A stretch of DNA of 64,000 bases from Blastococcus sp. CCUG 61487 (GCF_005222955.1 NZ_LWUA01000221.1:36361-100360); one strand, 5' to 3'. Counted from the first letter of the stretch, positions 7,761 through 18,684 are shown. Translations and numbers: made by a program. The notes: generated by a model from the letters alone, not told the origin.

Positions 7761-8753
7761 ATGCGTGCGGTGACGATCAGCGAACCCGGCGGCCCCGAGG
7801 TGCTCGGCTGGGCGGAGGTGCCCGACCCGGTCTGCGGCCCGGGTGAGGTGATCGTCGACGTCGCCGCCACCGCGGTGAACCGGGCCGACCTGCTCCAGCG
7901 TCAGGGCTTCTACCCGCCGCCGAAGGGCGCCAGCGAGATCCTCGGGCTGGAGTGCAGCGGCGTCATCAGCGAGGTCGGCGAGGGCGTCGAGGGCTGGTCG
8001 GTCGGCGACGAGGTGTGCGCGCTGCTGTCGGGCGGCGGGTACGCCGAGCGGGTCGCCGTCCCGGCCGGCCAGCTGCTGCCCCGGCCCGCGGGCGTCGAGC
8101 TGGCGACGGCGGCCGCGCTGCCCGAGGTCGTCTGCACCGTGTGGTCCAACGTCTTCCTGCTCGCCGCGCTGCGCCGCGGCGACAGCTTCCTCGTCCACGG
8201 CGGTTCGAGCGGCATCGGCACCATGGCCATCCAGCTCGCCGCCCGCGCCGGCGCGCGCGTGTTCACCACGGCCGGGACGGCGGCCAAGCTCGACGTCTGC
8301 CGGGAACTGGGCGCGGAGGTGGCGATCAACTACCGCGAGGAGGACTTCGTCGAGCGGGTGCGCGAGGCGACCGGCGGCCGCGGGGTCGACGTCCTCCTGG
8401 ACAACATGGGCGCCAAGTACCTGGACCGGAACATCGACGCCCTCGCCACGGGCGGCCGGCTGGTCGTGATCGGCATGCAGGGCGGCAGCAAGGCGGAGCT
8501 GAACCTCGGCAAGCTGCTGGCCAAGCGCGCCGCGGTGCACGCCACCACGCTGCGTTCCCGGCCGGCGACCGGGCCCGGCGGCAAGGCCGAGATCGTCGCC
8601 GCGGTCCGCCACGACGTGTGGCCGGACGTCGAGCGCGGCTCGGTGCGACCCATCGTCGACCGCCGACTGCCGATGTCGCGGGCCGCCGAGGCACATCGGG
8701 TGGTGGAGGCCAGCGAGCACGTCGGCAAGGTGCTGCTCCTGCCGGCGGACTGA
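7761..8753 (+). CDS. NAD(P)H:quinone oxidoreductase (PIG3-type MDR)
   Basis: A 330-residue zinc-independent medium-chain dehydrogenase/reductase of the quinone oxidoreductase PIG3 group. Features: Asn-Arg-Ala-Asp-Leu-Leu-Gln-Arg-Gln-Gly near residue 37, Leu-Glu-Cys-Ser-Gly, and the coenzyme motif Gly-Gly-Ser-Ser-Gly-Ile-Gly from residue 147. The catalytic-zinc cysteines of alcohol dehydrogenases are absent. It probably reduces quinones or enones with NADPH. The preceding NAD(P)-binding gene is on the same strand, but a separate leaderless promoter suggests at least partly independent expression. Confidence 0.92.
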   Translation: MRAVTISEPGGPEVLGWAEVPDPVCGPGEVIVDVAATAVNRADLLQRQGFYPPPKGASEILGLECSGVISEVGEGVEGWSVGDEVCALLSGGGYAERVAVPAGQLLPRPAGVELATAAALPEVVCTVWSNVFLLAALRRGDSFLVHGGSSGIGTMAIQLAARAGARVFTTAGTAAKLDVCRELGAEVAINYREEDFVERVREATGGRGVDVLLDNMGAKYLDRNIDALATGGRLVVIGMQGGSKAELNLGKLLAKRAAVHATTLRSRPATGPGGKAEIVAAVRHDVWPDVERGSVRPIVDRRLPMSRAAEAHRVVEASEHVGKVLLLPAD

Positions 8754-8781
8754 CGCAGGACCAGCGGCTGACCAGCGCGGG

Positions 8782-10008
8782 CTAGCGCACCGCCGAGCGG
8801 GCCCGGAGGGCGGCGACGGCGTCGATCACCAGGCCGACCTCGTCCGGGGTGTTGTAGTGCAGCAGGCCGATCCGGACCGCTCCGCCGCTCTCGGTCACGC
8901 CGAGGGCGTCGAACAGCTCGCGGGCGTAGGCGTCGCCGTCCCAGACGCAGATGCCCTGCCGGTTGAGCTCGGCGGCGACCTGGCGCGGGCGCATGCCGTC
9001 GACGCGGAAGGCGAGGGTCGGCGTCGTCCGCTCCGGGCGGCCGATCACCTGGACGTGCCGCATGGCACGCAAGGCCTGGTCCAGCCAGCCGAACAGCTCG
9101 CCCTCGTACCGGGCGACGGCGGCCATCGAGGCGCGCAGCCGCTCGCGGCGCGACCCCGGCGTCTCCCCCGACAGCGCGGCCAGGTGGTCGACCGCCGCGG
9201 AGACGCCGGCGTACAGCTCGTGCGGCGCGCTGCCGGCCTCGAAGCGGTCGGGCACCTTGTCCGACGACGGCACGAGCTTGTCGGGGTGGAGGTGGGCCAG
9301 CAGCTGCGGGTCCGCGACCACCGCGCCCACGTGCGGCCCGCCCCACTTCGACGCGGAGAGCGCCAGGAAGTCCGCGCCGAGAGCCGTGCGGTCCAGGTAC
9401 AGGTGCGGGGCGGCGTGCGCGGCGTCGACGTAGACCATCGCGCCGACGGCGTGCGCCCGGTGCGAGATCTCGGCGACCTCGGGGCAGGTGCCGATCGCGC
9501 TGCTCGCCGCGGTGAGCGCCACCAGGCGGGTCCGGCGGGAGAGCAGGTCGGCGTACTGCCAGGCGGGCAGCTCCCCGGTCTCGATGTCCACCTCGGCCCA
9601 GCGCACCTCGACACCCCGTTCCGCGGCCACCTGCACCCACGGGCGGATGTTGGCATCGTGGTCCAGCCGGCTCACCACGATCTCGTCGCCCGGCCGCCAG
9701 GTCTTCCCGATCGCGCGCGCCATCGTGTACGTCACGGCGGTCATGCTCGGGCCCAGCACGACGCCGGCGGGGGCTCCGCCCACCAGGTCGGCCAGCGCCG
9801 ACCGCGCCCCGCTCACCAGCGCCTCGGCCCGCGCGGAGGCGGCGAACACCCCGCCCCGCTCGGCCAGCGGGATGCGCAGCGCGTGCCCGACCGCGCGGGC
9901 GACGTCCTCGGGCACGAGCGAGCCGGCCGGGCCGTCGACGTGCACGTATCCGTCGGCCAGGGCGGGGAAGAGGCCGCGGACCCGAGCGACGTCCAGCCGG
10001 GCCTCCAT
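8782..10008 (-). CDS. Cysteine desulfurase-like PLP protein (class V aminotransferase)
   Basis: A 408-residue fold-type I PLP enzyme of the NifS/SufS-like family, closest in layout to the stand-alone 'cysteine desulfurase-like' group (TIGR01976 type). PLP-binding residues are Asp195 and His198 (Tyr-Val-Asp-Ala-Ala-His) and the Schiff-base Lys221 in Ser-Ala-Ser-Lys-Trp-Gly-Gly-Pro-His. It is not linked to suf or isc genes, so a role in Fe-S assembly should not be assumed; selenocysteine lyase or amino-acid transformations are alternatives. It is transcribed away from bpa from a leaderless promoter. Confidence 0.88.
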   Translation of the reverse strand: MEARLDVARVRGLFPALADGYVHVDGPAGSLVPEDVARAVGHALRIPLAERGGVFAASARAEALVSGARSALADLVGGAPAGVVLGPSMTAVTYTMARAIGKTWRPGDEIVVSRLDHDANIRPWVQVAAERGVEVRWAEVDIETGELPAWQYADLLSRRTRLVALTAASSAIGTCPEVAEISHRAHAVGAMVYVDAAHAAPHLYLDRTALGADFLALSASKWGGPHVGAVVADPQLLAHLHPDKLVPSSDKVPDRFEAGSAPHELYAGVSAAVDHLAALSGETPGSRRERLRASMAAVARYEGELFGWLDQALRAMRHVQVIGRPERTTPTLAFRVDGMRPRQVAAELNRQGICVWDGDAYARELFDALGVTESGGAVRIGLLHYNTPDEVGLVIDAVAALRARSAVR

Positions 10009-10016
10009 GCCTGCGC

Positions 10017-10022
10017 ACCCTA
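10017..10022 (-). promoter_or_regulatory. Leaderless -10 (TAGGGT) of the PLP enzyme
   Basis: On the minus strand TAGGGT ends 8 nt before the ATG at 10008, with no ribosome site between. Confidence 0.55.
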
Positions 10023-10095
10023 GTTGCCCGCGCCTCCTCCACGGGGGTGGACGGGGCGGCGCCGGACTCGCGGTGAGGCGTCGGCGGGCGGGGGG

Positions 10096-10101
10096 CAGGA
10101 T
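10096..10101 (+). promoter_or_regulatory. Leaderless -10 (CAGGAT) of bpa
   Basis: CAGGAT ends 6 nt before the ATG at 10108. It sits inside a G-rich run without a clear Shine-Dalgarno sequence. Weaker than the TAGGGT cases. Confidence 0.4.
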
Positions 10102-10107
10102 GGGGCC

Positions 10108-10671
10108 ATGACGGCACCCGGGAACAGCAGCGAACGTCGGCAGCAGGTGCTCGTGGTGGGCCCCGACGGGCAGCCGGTGGGCGCCCTCCCGATGGCCCCC
10201 TCGTCCGGCACCGGCGAGAACGGTGACGACGGCGACGACGGCGCGCTGCAGGTGAACGAGATGGTGGAGCAGCCGGCCAAGGTCATGCGCATCGGCACGA
10301 TGATCAAGCAGTTGCTAAAGGAGGTGCGGGCCGCGCCCCTCGACGAGGCGAGCCGCAACCGGCTGCGCGACATCCACGCCTCGTCGATCCGCGAGCTGGA
10401 GCAGGGCCTCGCGCCCGAGCTGCGGGAGGAGCTGGAGCGGATCACGCTGCCGTTCAGCGAGGACTCCACGCCCACGGACGCCGAGCTGCGGATCGCCCAG
10501 GCCCAGCTGGTCGGCTGGCTGGAAGGTGTCTTCCACGGCATCCAGACCGCGCTGTTCGCCCAGCAGATGGCCGCGCGGGCGCAGCTGGAGGAGATGCGCC
10601 GCAAGGCCCTCCCCGGCGGCCTGCCCCAGCAGCAGCCCGACGCGCGCCCCGGCGGCGGCCAGTACCTCTGA
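10108..10671 (+). CDS. bpa: Bacterial proteasome activator Bpa
   Basis: A 187-residue ATP-independent activator of the 20S proteasome (Bpa/PafE, DUF2587). The conserved core begins Glu-Gln-Pro-Ala-Lys-Val-Met-Arg-Ile-Gly and continues with Met-Ile-Lys-Gln-Leu-Leu, Ala-Gln-Leu-Val-Gly-Trp-Leu-Glu-Gly and Thr-Ala-Leu-Phe-Ala-Gln-Gln-Met-Ala-Ala. The C-terminus is Gly-Gln-Tyr-Leu, the known tail that docks into and opens the 20S gate. Bpa forms dodecameric rings from four-helix bundles and feeds unfolded proteins for degradation without Pup. It implies that the genome encodes a 20S proteasome elsewhere. The first ~50 residues are acidic and probably disordered. Confidence 0.97.
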   Translation: MTAPGNSSERRQQVLVVGPDGQPVGALPMAPSSGTGENGDDGDDGALQVNEMVEQPAKVMRIGTMIKQLLKEVRAAPLDEASRNRLRDIHASSIRELEQGLAPELREELERITLPFSEDSTPTDAELRIAQAQLVGWLEGVFHGIQTALFAQQMAARAQLEEMRRKALPGGLPQQQPDARPGGGQYL

Positions 10672-10709
10672 GGCCGTCGGCCGCCCTCCCCGCCCGCCCC
10701 CGCGGCTGG

Positions 10710-10786
10710 GATCAGGTCACCTGATCATCGAGTGTCCTCCCACGTGGTGCGCGCTGAGGGTGGACGCGCTACGACGAGGGAGGACG
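10710..10786. repeat. Dyad repeat, copy 4 (degenerate)
   Basis: One intact outer palindrome GATCAGGTCACCTGATC (10710-10726) is followed by degenerate inner arms (TGTCCTCCCACG / CTGAGGGTGGACG) and an extra CGAGGGAGGACG. The second outer palindrome is absent. It lies after the bpa stop. Confidence 0.75.
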
Positions 10787-10869
10787 CGGCGGGCTGTGGG
10801 TGAACAGGGTTCGTCCACAGATCGGTCCACGCCGTTCTGCCCCGCACGCCGTCGCCCGATCGTGGCCGC

Positions 10870-11874
10870 GTGCATCCCGACCTCGCCTTCGCCATCCGTC
10901 GACGCGGCGGCGTCTTCACCGTCGCCGACGCCCGCCGCGCCGGTTACCGCCCCGACGAGGTCCGCGCCGCCGTCGGCAGCGGCGCCTGGTACCGGCTGCG
11001 GCGCGGTATCTACGTCACCGCGCAGACCTGGGCCGAGGCGACCGACGACCGCTCGCGCCACGTCCTCCACGCGCTCGCCACGCTCACCGCGCTCGGACCC
11101 GGACCCGTCCTCAGCCACACCTCGGCTGCGCGGTTCCACGGGTTCCTACTCCCCCGTGGCGTCGACACCGACGTCCGGCTCACCCACCCCGACCAGTGGC
11201 GGACCGGCCCGGGCTACCGGATCACCGCAGCCACGTTGACCGCGGACGACGTCCTCCGCGCCGGCGCCCTGTCCGTCACCTCGGCCGCCCGCACCCTCGT
11301 GGACTGTGCCCGAGAGTGGGACCCGGCCGACGCCGTCGTCGCCATGGACGCCGCGCTCCACGCGGAGCGGGTCCGGCGCCGGGACCTGGTCGCCACGGTG
11401 ATGGCGCAGAGCCACTGGCTCGGTATCGGCGGGGCGGCCCGGGCGGTCCAGCTGACCGACGGGCGGGCGGAGTCTCCGCTGGAGACCCGGGGCCGGCTCG
11501 GTCTGCTGGCAGCCGGTTTCCGCAGCTTCGAATCGCAGGTGGAGCTGCACGGCCCCGCGGGGTTCGTCGCCCGGCTCGACGGCTGGTTGGACGACCTGGG
11601 GGTGGCCGTCGAGTTCGACGGCTTCGTGAAGTACGCCGATCCGCGGGACCAGCGCACTCCGGCCGAAGTGGCGTGGGACGAGAAGCGGCGCGAGGACCTC
11701 ATCCGCGATCTCGACGTCCCGGTCGTGCGCATCGTGCAGGCCGACCTGCCGCGACTGGAGCGGCCGATCCGGCGGCTGGACGAACTGCGGACCCGGCCCC
11801 TGCCCGGCCCGCGTCGATACCGCATCGTCCGTACACCGGAGCCCGGTTCCGACGACGGCGACGCGGCCGCCTGA
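10870..11874 (+). CDS. AbiEi-like winged-helix protein with C-terminal nuclease-like domain
   Basis: A 334-residue protein. Residues ~1-55 resemble the AbiEi antitoxin winged helix (Gly-Val-Phe-Thr-Val-Ala-Asp-Ala-Arg-Arg-Ala-Gly). Residues ~200-310 look like a restriction-endonuclease/Vsr-like fold (DUF559 style), with Glu205, Asp237 and Glu248-x5-Lys254 in the order of a PD-(D/E)xK site. Proteins of this architecture are common orphans in actinobacteria. No AbiEii nucleotidyltransferase toxin gene follows; the next gene is a convergent chemoreceptor. It should therefore not be called a complete toxin-antitoxin system. GTG start; function unknown. Confidence 0.8.
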   Translation: MHPDLAFAIRRRGGVFTVADARRAGYRPDEVRAAVGSGAWYRLRRGIYVTAQTWAEATDDRSRHVLHALATLTALGPGPVLSHTSAARFHGFLLPRGVDTDVRLTHPDQWRTGPGYRITAATLTADDVLRAGALSVTSAARTLVDCAREWDPADAVVAMDAALHAERVRRRDLVATVMAQSHWLGIGGAARAVQLTDGRAESPLETRGRLGLLAAGFRSFESQVELHGPAGFVARLDGWLDDLGVAVEFDGFVKYADPRDQRTPAEVAWDEKRREDLIRDLDVPVVRIVQADLPRLERPIRRLDELRTRPLPGPRRYRIVRTPEPGSDDGDAAA

Positions 11875-11876
11875 GC

Positions 11877-11954
11877 CCCTCCTCCCTCAGCGCCGAGCGT
11901 CCTCCCTCACCGCACACCACGAGGGAGGACGCTCGACGATCAGGTCACCTGATC
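11877..11954. repeat. Dyad repeat, copy 5 (convergent)
   Basis: The inner hairpin CGTCCTCCCTCAC / ACGAGGGAGGACG is intact, with one outer palindrome GATCAGGTCACCTGATC at 11938-11954. The left outer unit is replaced by a second CCTCCTCCCTCAG half. It separates the AbiEi-like gene from the convergent chemoreceptor. Confidence 0.8.
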
Positions 11955-11973
11955 CCAGCCCGGAAGAACGGGG

Positions 11974-13638
11974 TCAGACGGAGAAGCGGGCGATGGCCTC
12001 CTGCAGCTCACCGCTCATCCGGGACAGCTCTCGCGCGGCCTGCTGCGCCTCGGCCACCCGCTGGTTGGTCTCCTGCGTACCAGCGGCCAGCCCGGAGATC
12101 GCGGCGGCGATGCCCTGGGTGCCGCTGGCGGCCTCGGCCACGTTGCGGTTCATCTCGTTGGTGGTCGCCGTCTGCTCCTCGACCGCCGCGGCGATGGTCG
12201 CCTGGAAGTCGTTGATCTCGCCGATGACCGTGGAGATCTGACCGATCGCGTCGACCGCGCCGGCGGTGTCGGCCTGGATGGCCTCGACCCGCTGCGAGAT
12301 GTCCTCGGTGGCCCGGGCGGTCTCCTGCGCCAGCTCCTTGACCTCGCTGGCGACGACGGCGAAGCCCTTGCCGGCCTCCCCGGCCCGCGCCGCCTCGATC
12401 GTGGCGTTGAGGGCCAGCAGGTTGGTCTGCTCGGCGATGCCGTTGATCAGCTTGATGACCGTGGCGATCTCCTGCGAGGAGTCGCCCAGCTTGCCGACGG
12501 TCCGCGTGGTGTTCTCCGCGACCGACACGGCCTGACCGGCGATCCGGGCGGCCTCGGTGGCGTTGTGCGCGATCTCGCGGATCGCAGACTCCATCTGGGA
12601 GGAGCCGGTGGCCACGGTGTCGACGCTCGAGGCGACCGCGCCGGCCGAGGAGACGACCTCGTCGGCCTGGCCGGCAGCGGTCTCCGCGTTGAGCCGCATG
12701 CCCTCGCTCACCGAGCTGAGCTGGGAGGACGCCGCCGCGAGGCGGGTCGAGGAGTCGTTGACCAGCACCAGCACGTCGCCGATCGCGTCCAGCGTCTCGT
12801 CCAGGGACGCCGCCATGTCCTGCAGCTCGGCGCCTCCGGTCCGGCCGGCGCGCACGGTCATGTCCCCGGCCGCGACCTGGCCGAGCACCTCGCGGATCCG
12901 CTGGACCGGCCGGGTGACGCCGCGGGAGACGACGGTGGCCAGGACGACGCTGATCAGCAGCCCGGCGGCCATGATCGCGAGGGTGAGGTTGCGGGCCGCG
13001 GCGTACGCGTCGGCCGCCTCGGCGGCAGTCGTCGAGGCCTCCTGCGCCGCGGCGGCGGTGGCCGCCTCGATCGACTCCTTGATGATCGTCTCGTTCTCGC
13101 CCATGAGCGCGAGCAGTTCCAGGGCACGCGCCGGGTTGGCGGCGATGAAGCCGGGCTGCGAGAGCTCGGCCAGCGCGGGCAGGTAGGTCTCCACGGCCGT
13201 GGCGAAGGCGGTGAACGCCGCGCGCGCGTCCGCGGACAGCGGCATGGCGTCGACGGCGGCGGTGCGGTCGGCCAGGATCTGCATGTACGCCGCGGCGTTC
13301 TCCTTCGCCGTGGCGATGGTGGTCTCCGGCAGCAGGGTGACGTTGGACCGGGCGACGTTCGCCGACAGCTGCCACCAATCGGCCTCGAGCCGGCGCAGGC
13401 CGTCCAGCGGGACGGCGCCGCGGTCGTAGACCTCCTGCGCGTTGTCGCTCAGCTGCGCCATCCGTTGGATGCCGAAGGCGCCGACGCCGATGGTGGTCAG
13501 CGCGACCACGAGGATCGCGGCGAGCATCCGGGTCCGCAGGCCGATGCGGGCGGTGCGGGCGGGGTCCGGCTGGAGCGGCGTCGTGCCGTCGCCGGTGCCC
13601 TCACCGGCCGGTGCGTCCGGGTCGTACGCCTGCTCCAT
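11974..13638 (-). CDS. Methyl-accepting chemotaxis protein, two TM segments, HAMP
   Basis: A 554-residue transmembrane chemoreceptor. TM1 is ~38-57; a ~160-residue extracellular helical sensor (4HB_MCP type) follows; TM2 is ~217-238; a HAMP domain follows to ~290; and a long coiled-coil signalling domain has its hairpin tip at [18 protein letters not shown]. It would signal to CheA/CheW, which are not in this window. Its upstream region carries a sigma-28-like promoter, so expression is likely coordinated with motility. AGGAGAG precedes the ATG at 13638. Confidence 0.95.
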   Translation of the reverse strand: MEQAYDPDAPAGEGTGDGTTPLQPDPARTARIGLRTRMLAAILVVALTTIGVGAFGIQRMAQLSDNAQEVYDRGAVPLDGLRRLEADWWQLSANVARSNVTLLPETTIATAKENAAAYMQILADRTAAVDAMPLSADARAAFTAFATAVETYLPALAELSQPGFIAANPARALELLALMGENETIIKESIEAATAAAAQEASTTAAEAADAYAAARNLTLAIMAAGLLISVVLATVVSRGVTRPVQRIREVLGQVAAGDMTVRAGRTGGAELQDMAASLDETLDAIGDVLVLVNDSSTRLAAASSQLSSVSEGMRLNAETAAGQADEVVSSAGAVASSVDTVATGSSQMESAIREIAHNATEAARIAGQAVSVAENTTRTVGKLGDSSQEIATVIKLINGIAEQTNLLALNATIEAARAGEAGKGFAVVASEVKELAQETARATEDISQRVEAIQADTAGAVDAIGQISTVIGEINDFQATIAAAVEEQTATTNEMNRNVAEAASGTQGIAAAISGLAAGTQETNQRVAEAQQAARELSRMSGELQEAIARFSV

Positions 13639-13688
13639 GCCTGCCTGCTCTCCTGAGTGCCGAACGATGCGGGTGGGACCTCGCAGTC

Positions 13689-13715
13689 CTTTCGGCACCG
13701 CCGCGGCTTTGTTGA
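13689..13715 (-). promoter_or_regulatory. Sigma-28/WhiG-like promoter of the chemoreceptor
   Basis: On the minus strand TCAA (13715-13712) and GCCGAAAG (13696-13689) are separated by exactly 15 nt. Known FliA/SigD/WhiG consensus is TAAA-N15-GCCGATAA; this has one mismatch in the -35 and two in the -10. It leaves a leader of about 45 nt that contains the ribosome site. Confidence 0.55.
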
Positions 13716-13744
13716 GCCGGTGTCTCGATCGCCGGGGAGAGTCG

Positions 13745-14548
13745 TTACACGGAGGCCAGGAAGGCGGCGACGCCGTCCTCGTCGTTGCCGTCGGTCACGT
13801 CGGTGGCGACGGCGAGCAGCGCGGGATGGGCGTGCGCCATCGCGACCGCCCGCCCGCCGCCGGCGCGCACCCACTCGAAGGCGGCGATGTCGTTGGGCAT
13901 GTCCCCGAAGACGACGACGTCCTCCGGGCCCACCCCGTGCTCGGCGGCGACGCGCTCGATGCCGGAGGCCTTGGTGACGCCGAGCGCGGAGATCTCGGCG
14001 AGCGCGTCGGGGCCGGAGTGGGTGACGGTGGCCCGGCCGCCGACGACCTCCTCGACCAGGCCGACGAACTCGTCGCGCGGCAGCTCCTCGTGCCGGGCCA
14101 GCAGCTTGGCCACCGGTTGGGCGACCATCTCCTCGAGGGTGGCCACCGCGACACCGGGCGCGTTCACGTCCCAGCGCGGCCGGTAGATCGGTTCGTGACG
14201 GAACTCCAGCCCGTACTCGACCGCGAACCAGGTGTCCGGCTGGCGGCCGCGCAGCTCGTCGGTGACCGAGCGGAGGACGTCGGGATCGACCGGCTCCTCG
14301 TGCAGGATCTCGAAGCTCGCCAGGTCCAGCAGCACCGCGCCGTTGCAGCAGACCGCCGTCCCGTGCTCGAGGACCCTGCGGATCCGGTGCATCCAGCGCG
14401 GCGGCCGGCCGGTGGCCAGCACGACGGGGACGCCGTCGGCGCGCCACCGGTCCAGCTCGGCGAGGGTGGCGTCGCTGACGGTGTCGTCGCTGCGCAGCAG
14501 GGTGCCGTCCATGTCGCTGGCGATGAGCCGGGGCTTCCAGTCAGACAC
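13745..14548 (-). CDS. Cof-type HAD hydrolase (second of pair)
   Basis: A 267-residue HAD-superfamily phosphatase of the Cof/subfamily IIB type. The nucleophile motif Asp12-Met-Asp14-Gly-Thr-Leu-Leu is at the N-terminus, Ala-Thr-Gly-Arg-Pro-Pro is motif II, and Phe-Gly-Asp-Met-Pro-Asn-Asp is motif III/IV. It likely dephosphorylates small phospho-sugars or cofactors. It overlaps the upstream HAD gene by 8 bp, and the two proteins share the same C-terminal layout, indicating tandem duplication. Third gene of the serS operon. Confidence 0.92.
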   Translation of the reverse strand: MSDWKPRLIASDMDGTLLRSDDTVSDATLAELDRWRADGVPVVLATGRPPRWMHRIRRVLEHGTAVCCNGAVLLDLASFEILHEEPVDPDVLRSVTDELRGRQPDTWFAVEYGLEFRHEPIYRPRWDVNAPGVAVATLEEMVAQPVAKLLARHEELPRDEFVGLVEEVVGGRATVTHSGPDALAEISALGVTKASGIERVAAEHGVGPEDVVVFGDMPNDIAAFEWVRAGGGRAVAMAHAHPALLAVATDVTDGNDEDGVAAFLASV

Positions 14549-15452
14549 CGGGAAGCACCGCCTCCAGGTAGCGGGCGACGCCGTCGGCCCGGTGCCCGCT
14601 GGTGAGGTGCGGCGTCAGCGCCCGGACCTCGGGGTGCGCGTTGGCCACCGCGACGGCGCGGCCCCCGGCGTCCTGCACGGCGGCGAGCATCGGCAGGTCG
14701 TTGGGCATGTCGCCGAAGACGAGGACGTCGCCGAACCCGACGCCGTACCTGTCCAGGGCCATCTGCAGCCCGCTGGCCTTGGTGATCCCGGGCGGCAGCA
14801 CCTCGATGAAGCCAAGGCCGGCGTGGGTGACCTCGGCGTCGGCCGGGTCGACGACGGCCCGCGCGTGCGCGAGCAGCTGGTCCTGGTCGAGGGTGTCCGA
14901 GCGCAGGAAGACCTTGAGGACGGCGCCCTCCGGCATCACCTCGCCGCGCTCGAGGACGTGGGAGAGCTCGGGATAGGGCCAGTCGAACCCGTTCTCCACG
15001 CGCAGCCGGGTGCGCACCTCGCCCTGCTCCGCGGCGTCCTCCACGGCGATCGTGACGTCGCCGGCGACGCCTTCGATCGCCTCGATCACCCGGACGGCGT
15101 GCTCGCGGGGCATCGCGACCGTCCGCAGCACCTCCTCGCGCTCGAGGTCGACGACGAACCCGCCCTGGCTCAGCACGGCGATGCCGCGGCCGCCGAGGGC
15201 GTCGTGCACGGTCTCGAGCAACCGGGGGCCGCGGCCGGTGACGCCGACGACGGGGATGCCCGCCGCCCAGCACGCGTCGAGGGCCTCCCGGGTGCGGGCG
15301 CTGACCCGGCCGTGCTCGTCGAGCAGCGTGCCGTCGAGGTCGCTGGCCACGAGCTTCGGCCGCCACGGGTCGAGCTTCCCGAGGTCGACCACCCGGTCCG
15401 CGCCCGGCAGGATCCCGTGCGGCCGGATGGCCCGTGGCGGGCGCGCGGTCAT
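14541..15452 (-). CDS. Cof-type HAD hydrolase (first of pair, serS-coupled)
   Basis: A 303-residue Cof-type HAD phosphatase. The nucleophile Asp38 and Asp40 lie in Ala-Ser-Asp-Leu-Asp-Gly-Thr-Leu-Leu, motif II is Gly-Val-Thr-Gly-Arg-Gly, and motif IV is Phe-Gly-Asp-Met-Pro-Asn-Asp. About 30 extra N-terminal residues precede the core. Its ATG at 15452 overlaps the serS stop (ATGA), so translation is coupled to SerRS. The frame stays open upstream inside serS, but the coupling decides the start. Substrate unknown. Confidence 0.92.
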   Translation of the reverse strand: MTARPPRAIRPHGILPGADRVVDLGKLDPWRPKLVASDLDGTLLDEHGRVSARTREALDACWAAGIPVVGVTGRGPRLLETVHDALGGRGIAVLSQGGFVVDLEREEVLRTVAMPREHAVRVIEAIEGVAGDVTIAVEDAAEQGEVRTRLRVENGFDWPYPELSHVLERGEVMPEGAVLKVFLRSDTLDQDQLLAHARAVVDPADAEVTHAGLGFIEVLPPGITKASGLQMALDRYGVGFGDVLVFGDMPNDLPMLAAVQDAGGRAVAVANAHPEVRALTPHLTSGHRADGVARYLEAVLPGV

Positions 15453-16744
15453 GCGCTCGGCACTGCCGCGGCGAGGGTCATGCCCGGGGTGAGCACCTCG
15501 ACGCCGCCCAGCCACGGGCGCAGCGCGACCGGCACGTGCACCGAGCCATCGGCGCGCTGGTGCACCTCGAGCAGGCAGGCGATCGTGCGGGCGATCGCGC
15601 AGAGGGTGCCGTTGAGCGTGGCGGCGGTCTGGTTCCTGCCGTCCGCGTCGCGGTAGCGGATGTTGAGCCTCCGGGCCTGGAACGTGGTGCAGTCCGACGT
15701 CGAGGTGAGCTCCCGGTAGGTGCCCTGGGAGGGGAACCACGCCTCGATGTCGTACTTGCGCGCGGCGCTCGTGCCCAGGTCACCGGCGGCGATGTCGACC
15801 ACCCGGTAGGGCAGCTCCAGCGCCTGCAGGAACTCCTCCTCCCACTGCAGCAGCCGGAGGTGCTCGGCGGCGGCGTCCTCGGGTGCACAGAAGGTGAACA
15901 TCTCGACCTTGTCGAACCAGTGCACGCGGATGATGCCGCGGGTGTCCTTGCCGTAGGACCCGGCCTCGCGGCGGAAGCAGGACGACCACCCGGCGTAGCG
16001 CTTCGGCCCGCTCGCGAGGTCGAGCACCTCGTTCGCGTGCATCCCGGCGAGGGCGACCTCCGAGGTGCCGACGAGGTAGAGGTCGTCGCGCTCGATCCGG
16101 TACACCTCCTCGTCGTGCTCGCCGAGGAAGCCGGTGCCCTCCATCGCCTCGGGCTTGACCAGCGCCGGGGCGACGACGGGGGTGAGACCGGCGGCCACGG
16201 CCCGGCTGATGGCCAGCTGGGCGAGCGCGAACTCGAGCAGCGCGCCCGGGCCGGTGAGGAAGTAGAAGCGGGAGCCCGACACCTTGGCGCCGCGCTCCAT
16301 GTCGATCGCGCCCAGCTTCTCGCCGATCTCCAGGTGGTCGCGCACCTCGAAGTCGTAGGCCGGCACCTCACCGACGGTGCGCAGGGTGACCGCGTCGTCC
16401 TCACCGCCGGGGGGGACCTCGTCGTGGACGACGTTGGCGAGCTTCAGGTGGACCTCGCGCAGCGCGGCGTCCGCCTCGCGCTGGGCGGCCTCGGCGTCCT
16501 TGACCTCCGCGGCGAGCGCCTTGGCCTTCTCGAGGACCGCCGGCCGCTCCTCCGGGCTCGCCTTCTTCACCGACTGGGAGACGGCCTTCTGCTCGGCGCG
16601 CAGGTCGTCGGCCCGCTTGACCGCCTCGCGGCGGGCGGCGTCGGCGGCCAGCAGCGCGTCCACGAGGGACTCGTCGGCGCCCCGGGCCCGCTGGCTGGCA
16701 CGGACGACGTCGGGGTTCTCGCGCACGAGTCGCAGGTCGATCAC
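15449..16744 (-). CDS. serS: Seryl-tRNA synthetase
   Basis: A 431-residue class II aminoacyl-tRNA synthetase that charges tRNA-Ser (and tRNA-Sec where present). The N-terminal ~110 residues are the helical tRNA-binding arm. The catalytic domain carries motif 2 (Phe-Arg-Arg-Glu-Ala-Gly-Ser), the serine-binding Gly-Thr-Ser-Glu-Val-Ala and a C-terminal motif 3 region (Asn-Gly-Thr-Leu-Cys-Ala-Ile-Ala-Arg). The GTG at 16744 gives the canonical beginning Ile-Asp-Leu-Arg. A leaderless -10 precedes it; the much longer open frame upstream is antisense to guaB1. First gene of a three-gene operon. Confidence 0.97.
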   Translation of the reverse strand: MIDLRLVRENPDVVRASQRARGADESLVDALLAADAARREAVKRADDLRAEQKAVSQSVKKASPEERPAVLEKAKALAAEVKDAEAAQREADAALREVHLKLANVVHDEVPPGGEDDAVTLRTVGEVPAYDFEVRDHLEIGEKLGAIDMERGAKVSGSRFYFLTGPGALLEFALAQLAISRAVAAGLTPVVAPALVKPEAMEGTGFLGEHDEEVYRIERDDLYLVGTSEVALAGMHANEVLDLASGPKRYAGWSSCFRREAGSYGKDTRGIIRVHWFDKVEMFTFCAPEDAAAEHLRLLQWEEEFLQALELPYRVVDIAAGDLGTSAARKYDIEAWFPSQGTYRELTSTSDCTTFQARRLNIRYRDADGRNQTAATLNGTLCAIARTIACLLEVHQRADGSVHVPVALRPWLGGVEVLTPGMTLAAAVPSA

Positions 16745-16751
16745 GCGCACA

Positions 16752-16757
16752 ACACTA
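16752..16757 (-). promoter_or_regulatory. Leaderless -10 (TAGTGT) of serS
   Basis: On the minus strand TAGTGT ends 7 nt before the GTG at 16744; no ribosome site lies between. Confidence 0.6.
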
Positions 16758-16762
16758 GGTGA

Positions 16763-18301
<1,539 letters not shown>

Positions 18302-18308
18302 CGACGGC

Positions 18309-18656
18309 GTGAGGCCACTCCCGCTGCCGGTCTTCGAGGCGCTGGTCGCCGACGCCCTCGACCAGGTGCCGCCCGAGCTCATGCGGCTCATGGACAACGT
18401 CGTCGTCCTCGTCGAGGACCGGAACCCCGACGAGCCCGAGCTGCTCGGGCTCTACGAAGGGTTCGCGCTGACCGAGCGCGGCTGGGACTACGGCGGGGCG
18501 CTGCCCGACCGGATCATGATCTACCGCGAGGCGATCTGCGACATCTGCGAGACGGCCGAGGAGATCGTCGAGGAGGTCACGATCACCGTCGTCCACGAGA
18601 TCGCGCACCACTTCGGCATCGAGGAGGACCGCCTCCACGAACTCGGCTGGGGCTGA
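18309..18656 (+). CDS. Zincin-like metallopeptidase family protein (DUF1025)
   Basis: A 115-residue minimal zincin. The zinc-binding helix is His96-Glu-Ile-Ala-His100-His-Phe, with an acidic residue shortly after as the third ligand. Proteins of this size in actinobacteria (DUF1025, 'metallopeptidase family protein') have the M-x fold but no proven substrate. The GTG at 18309 lies 7 bp after the guaB1 stop, so it is very likely co-transcribed with guaB1. A hairpin immediately follows its stop. Confidence 0.85.
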   Translation: MRPLPLPVFEALVADALDQVPPELMRLMDNVVVLVEDRNPDEPELLGLYEGFALTERGWDYGGALPDRIMIYREAICDICETAEEIVEEVTITVVHEIAHHFGIEEDRLHELGWG

Positions 18657-18658
18657 GC

Positions 18659-18684
18659 AGGGCCATAAGCACGCAAATGGCCCT
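18659..18684. terminator. Small hairpin after the metallopeptidase gene
   Basis: AGGGCCAT (18659-18666) and ATGGCCCT (18677-18684) form a perfect 8-bp stem with a 10-nt A-rich loop, 3 bp after the stop codon. An ATG inside the right arm is an unlikely start for the next gene. Confidence 0.6.

Noticed and set aside
10870..11874. Complete type IV (AbiE) toxin-antitoxin system
   Set aside because: No AbiEii nucleotidyltransferase gene is adjacent; only the antitoxin-like N-domain is present.
13745..15452. Dedicated tRNA-Ser editing role for the two HAD genes coupled to serS
   Set aside because: Both are ordinary Cof-type phosphatases; translational coupling alone does not show a role in aminoacylation.
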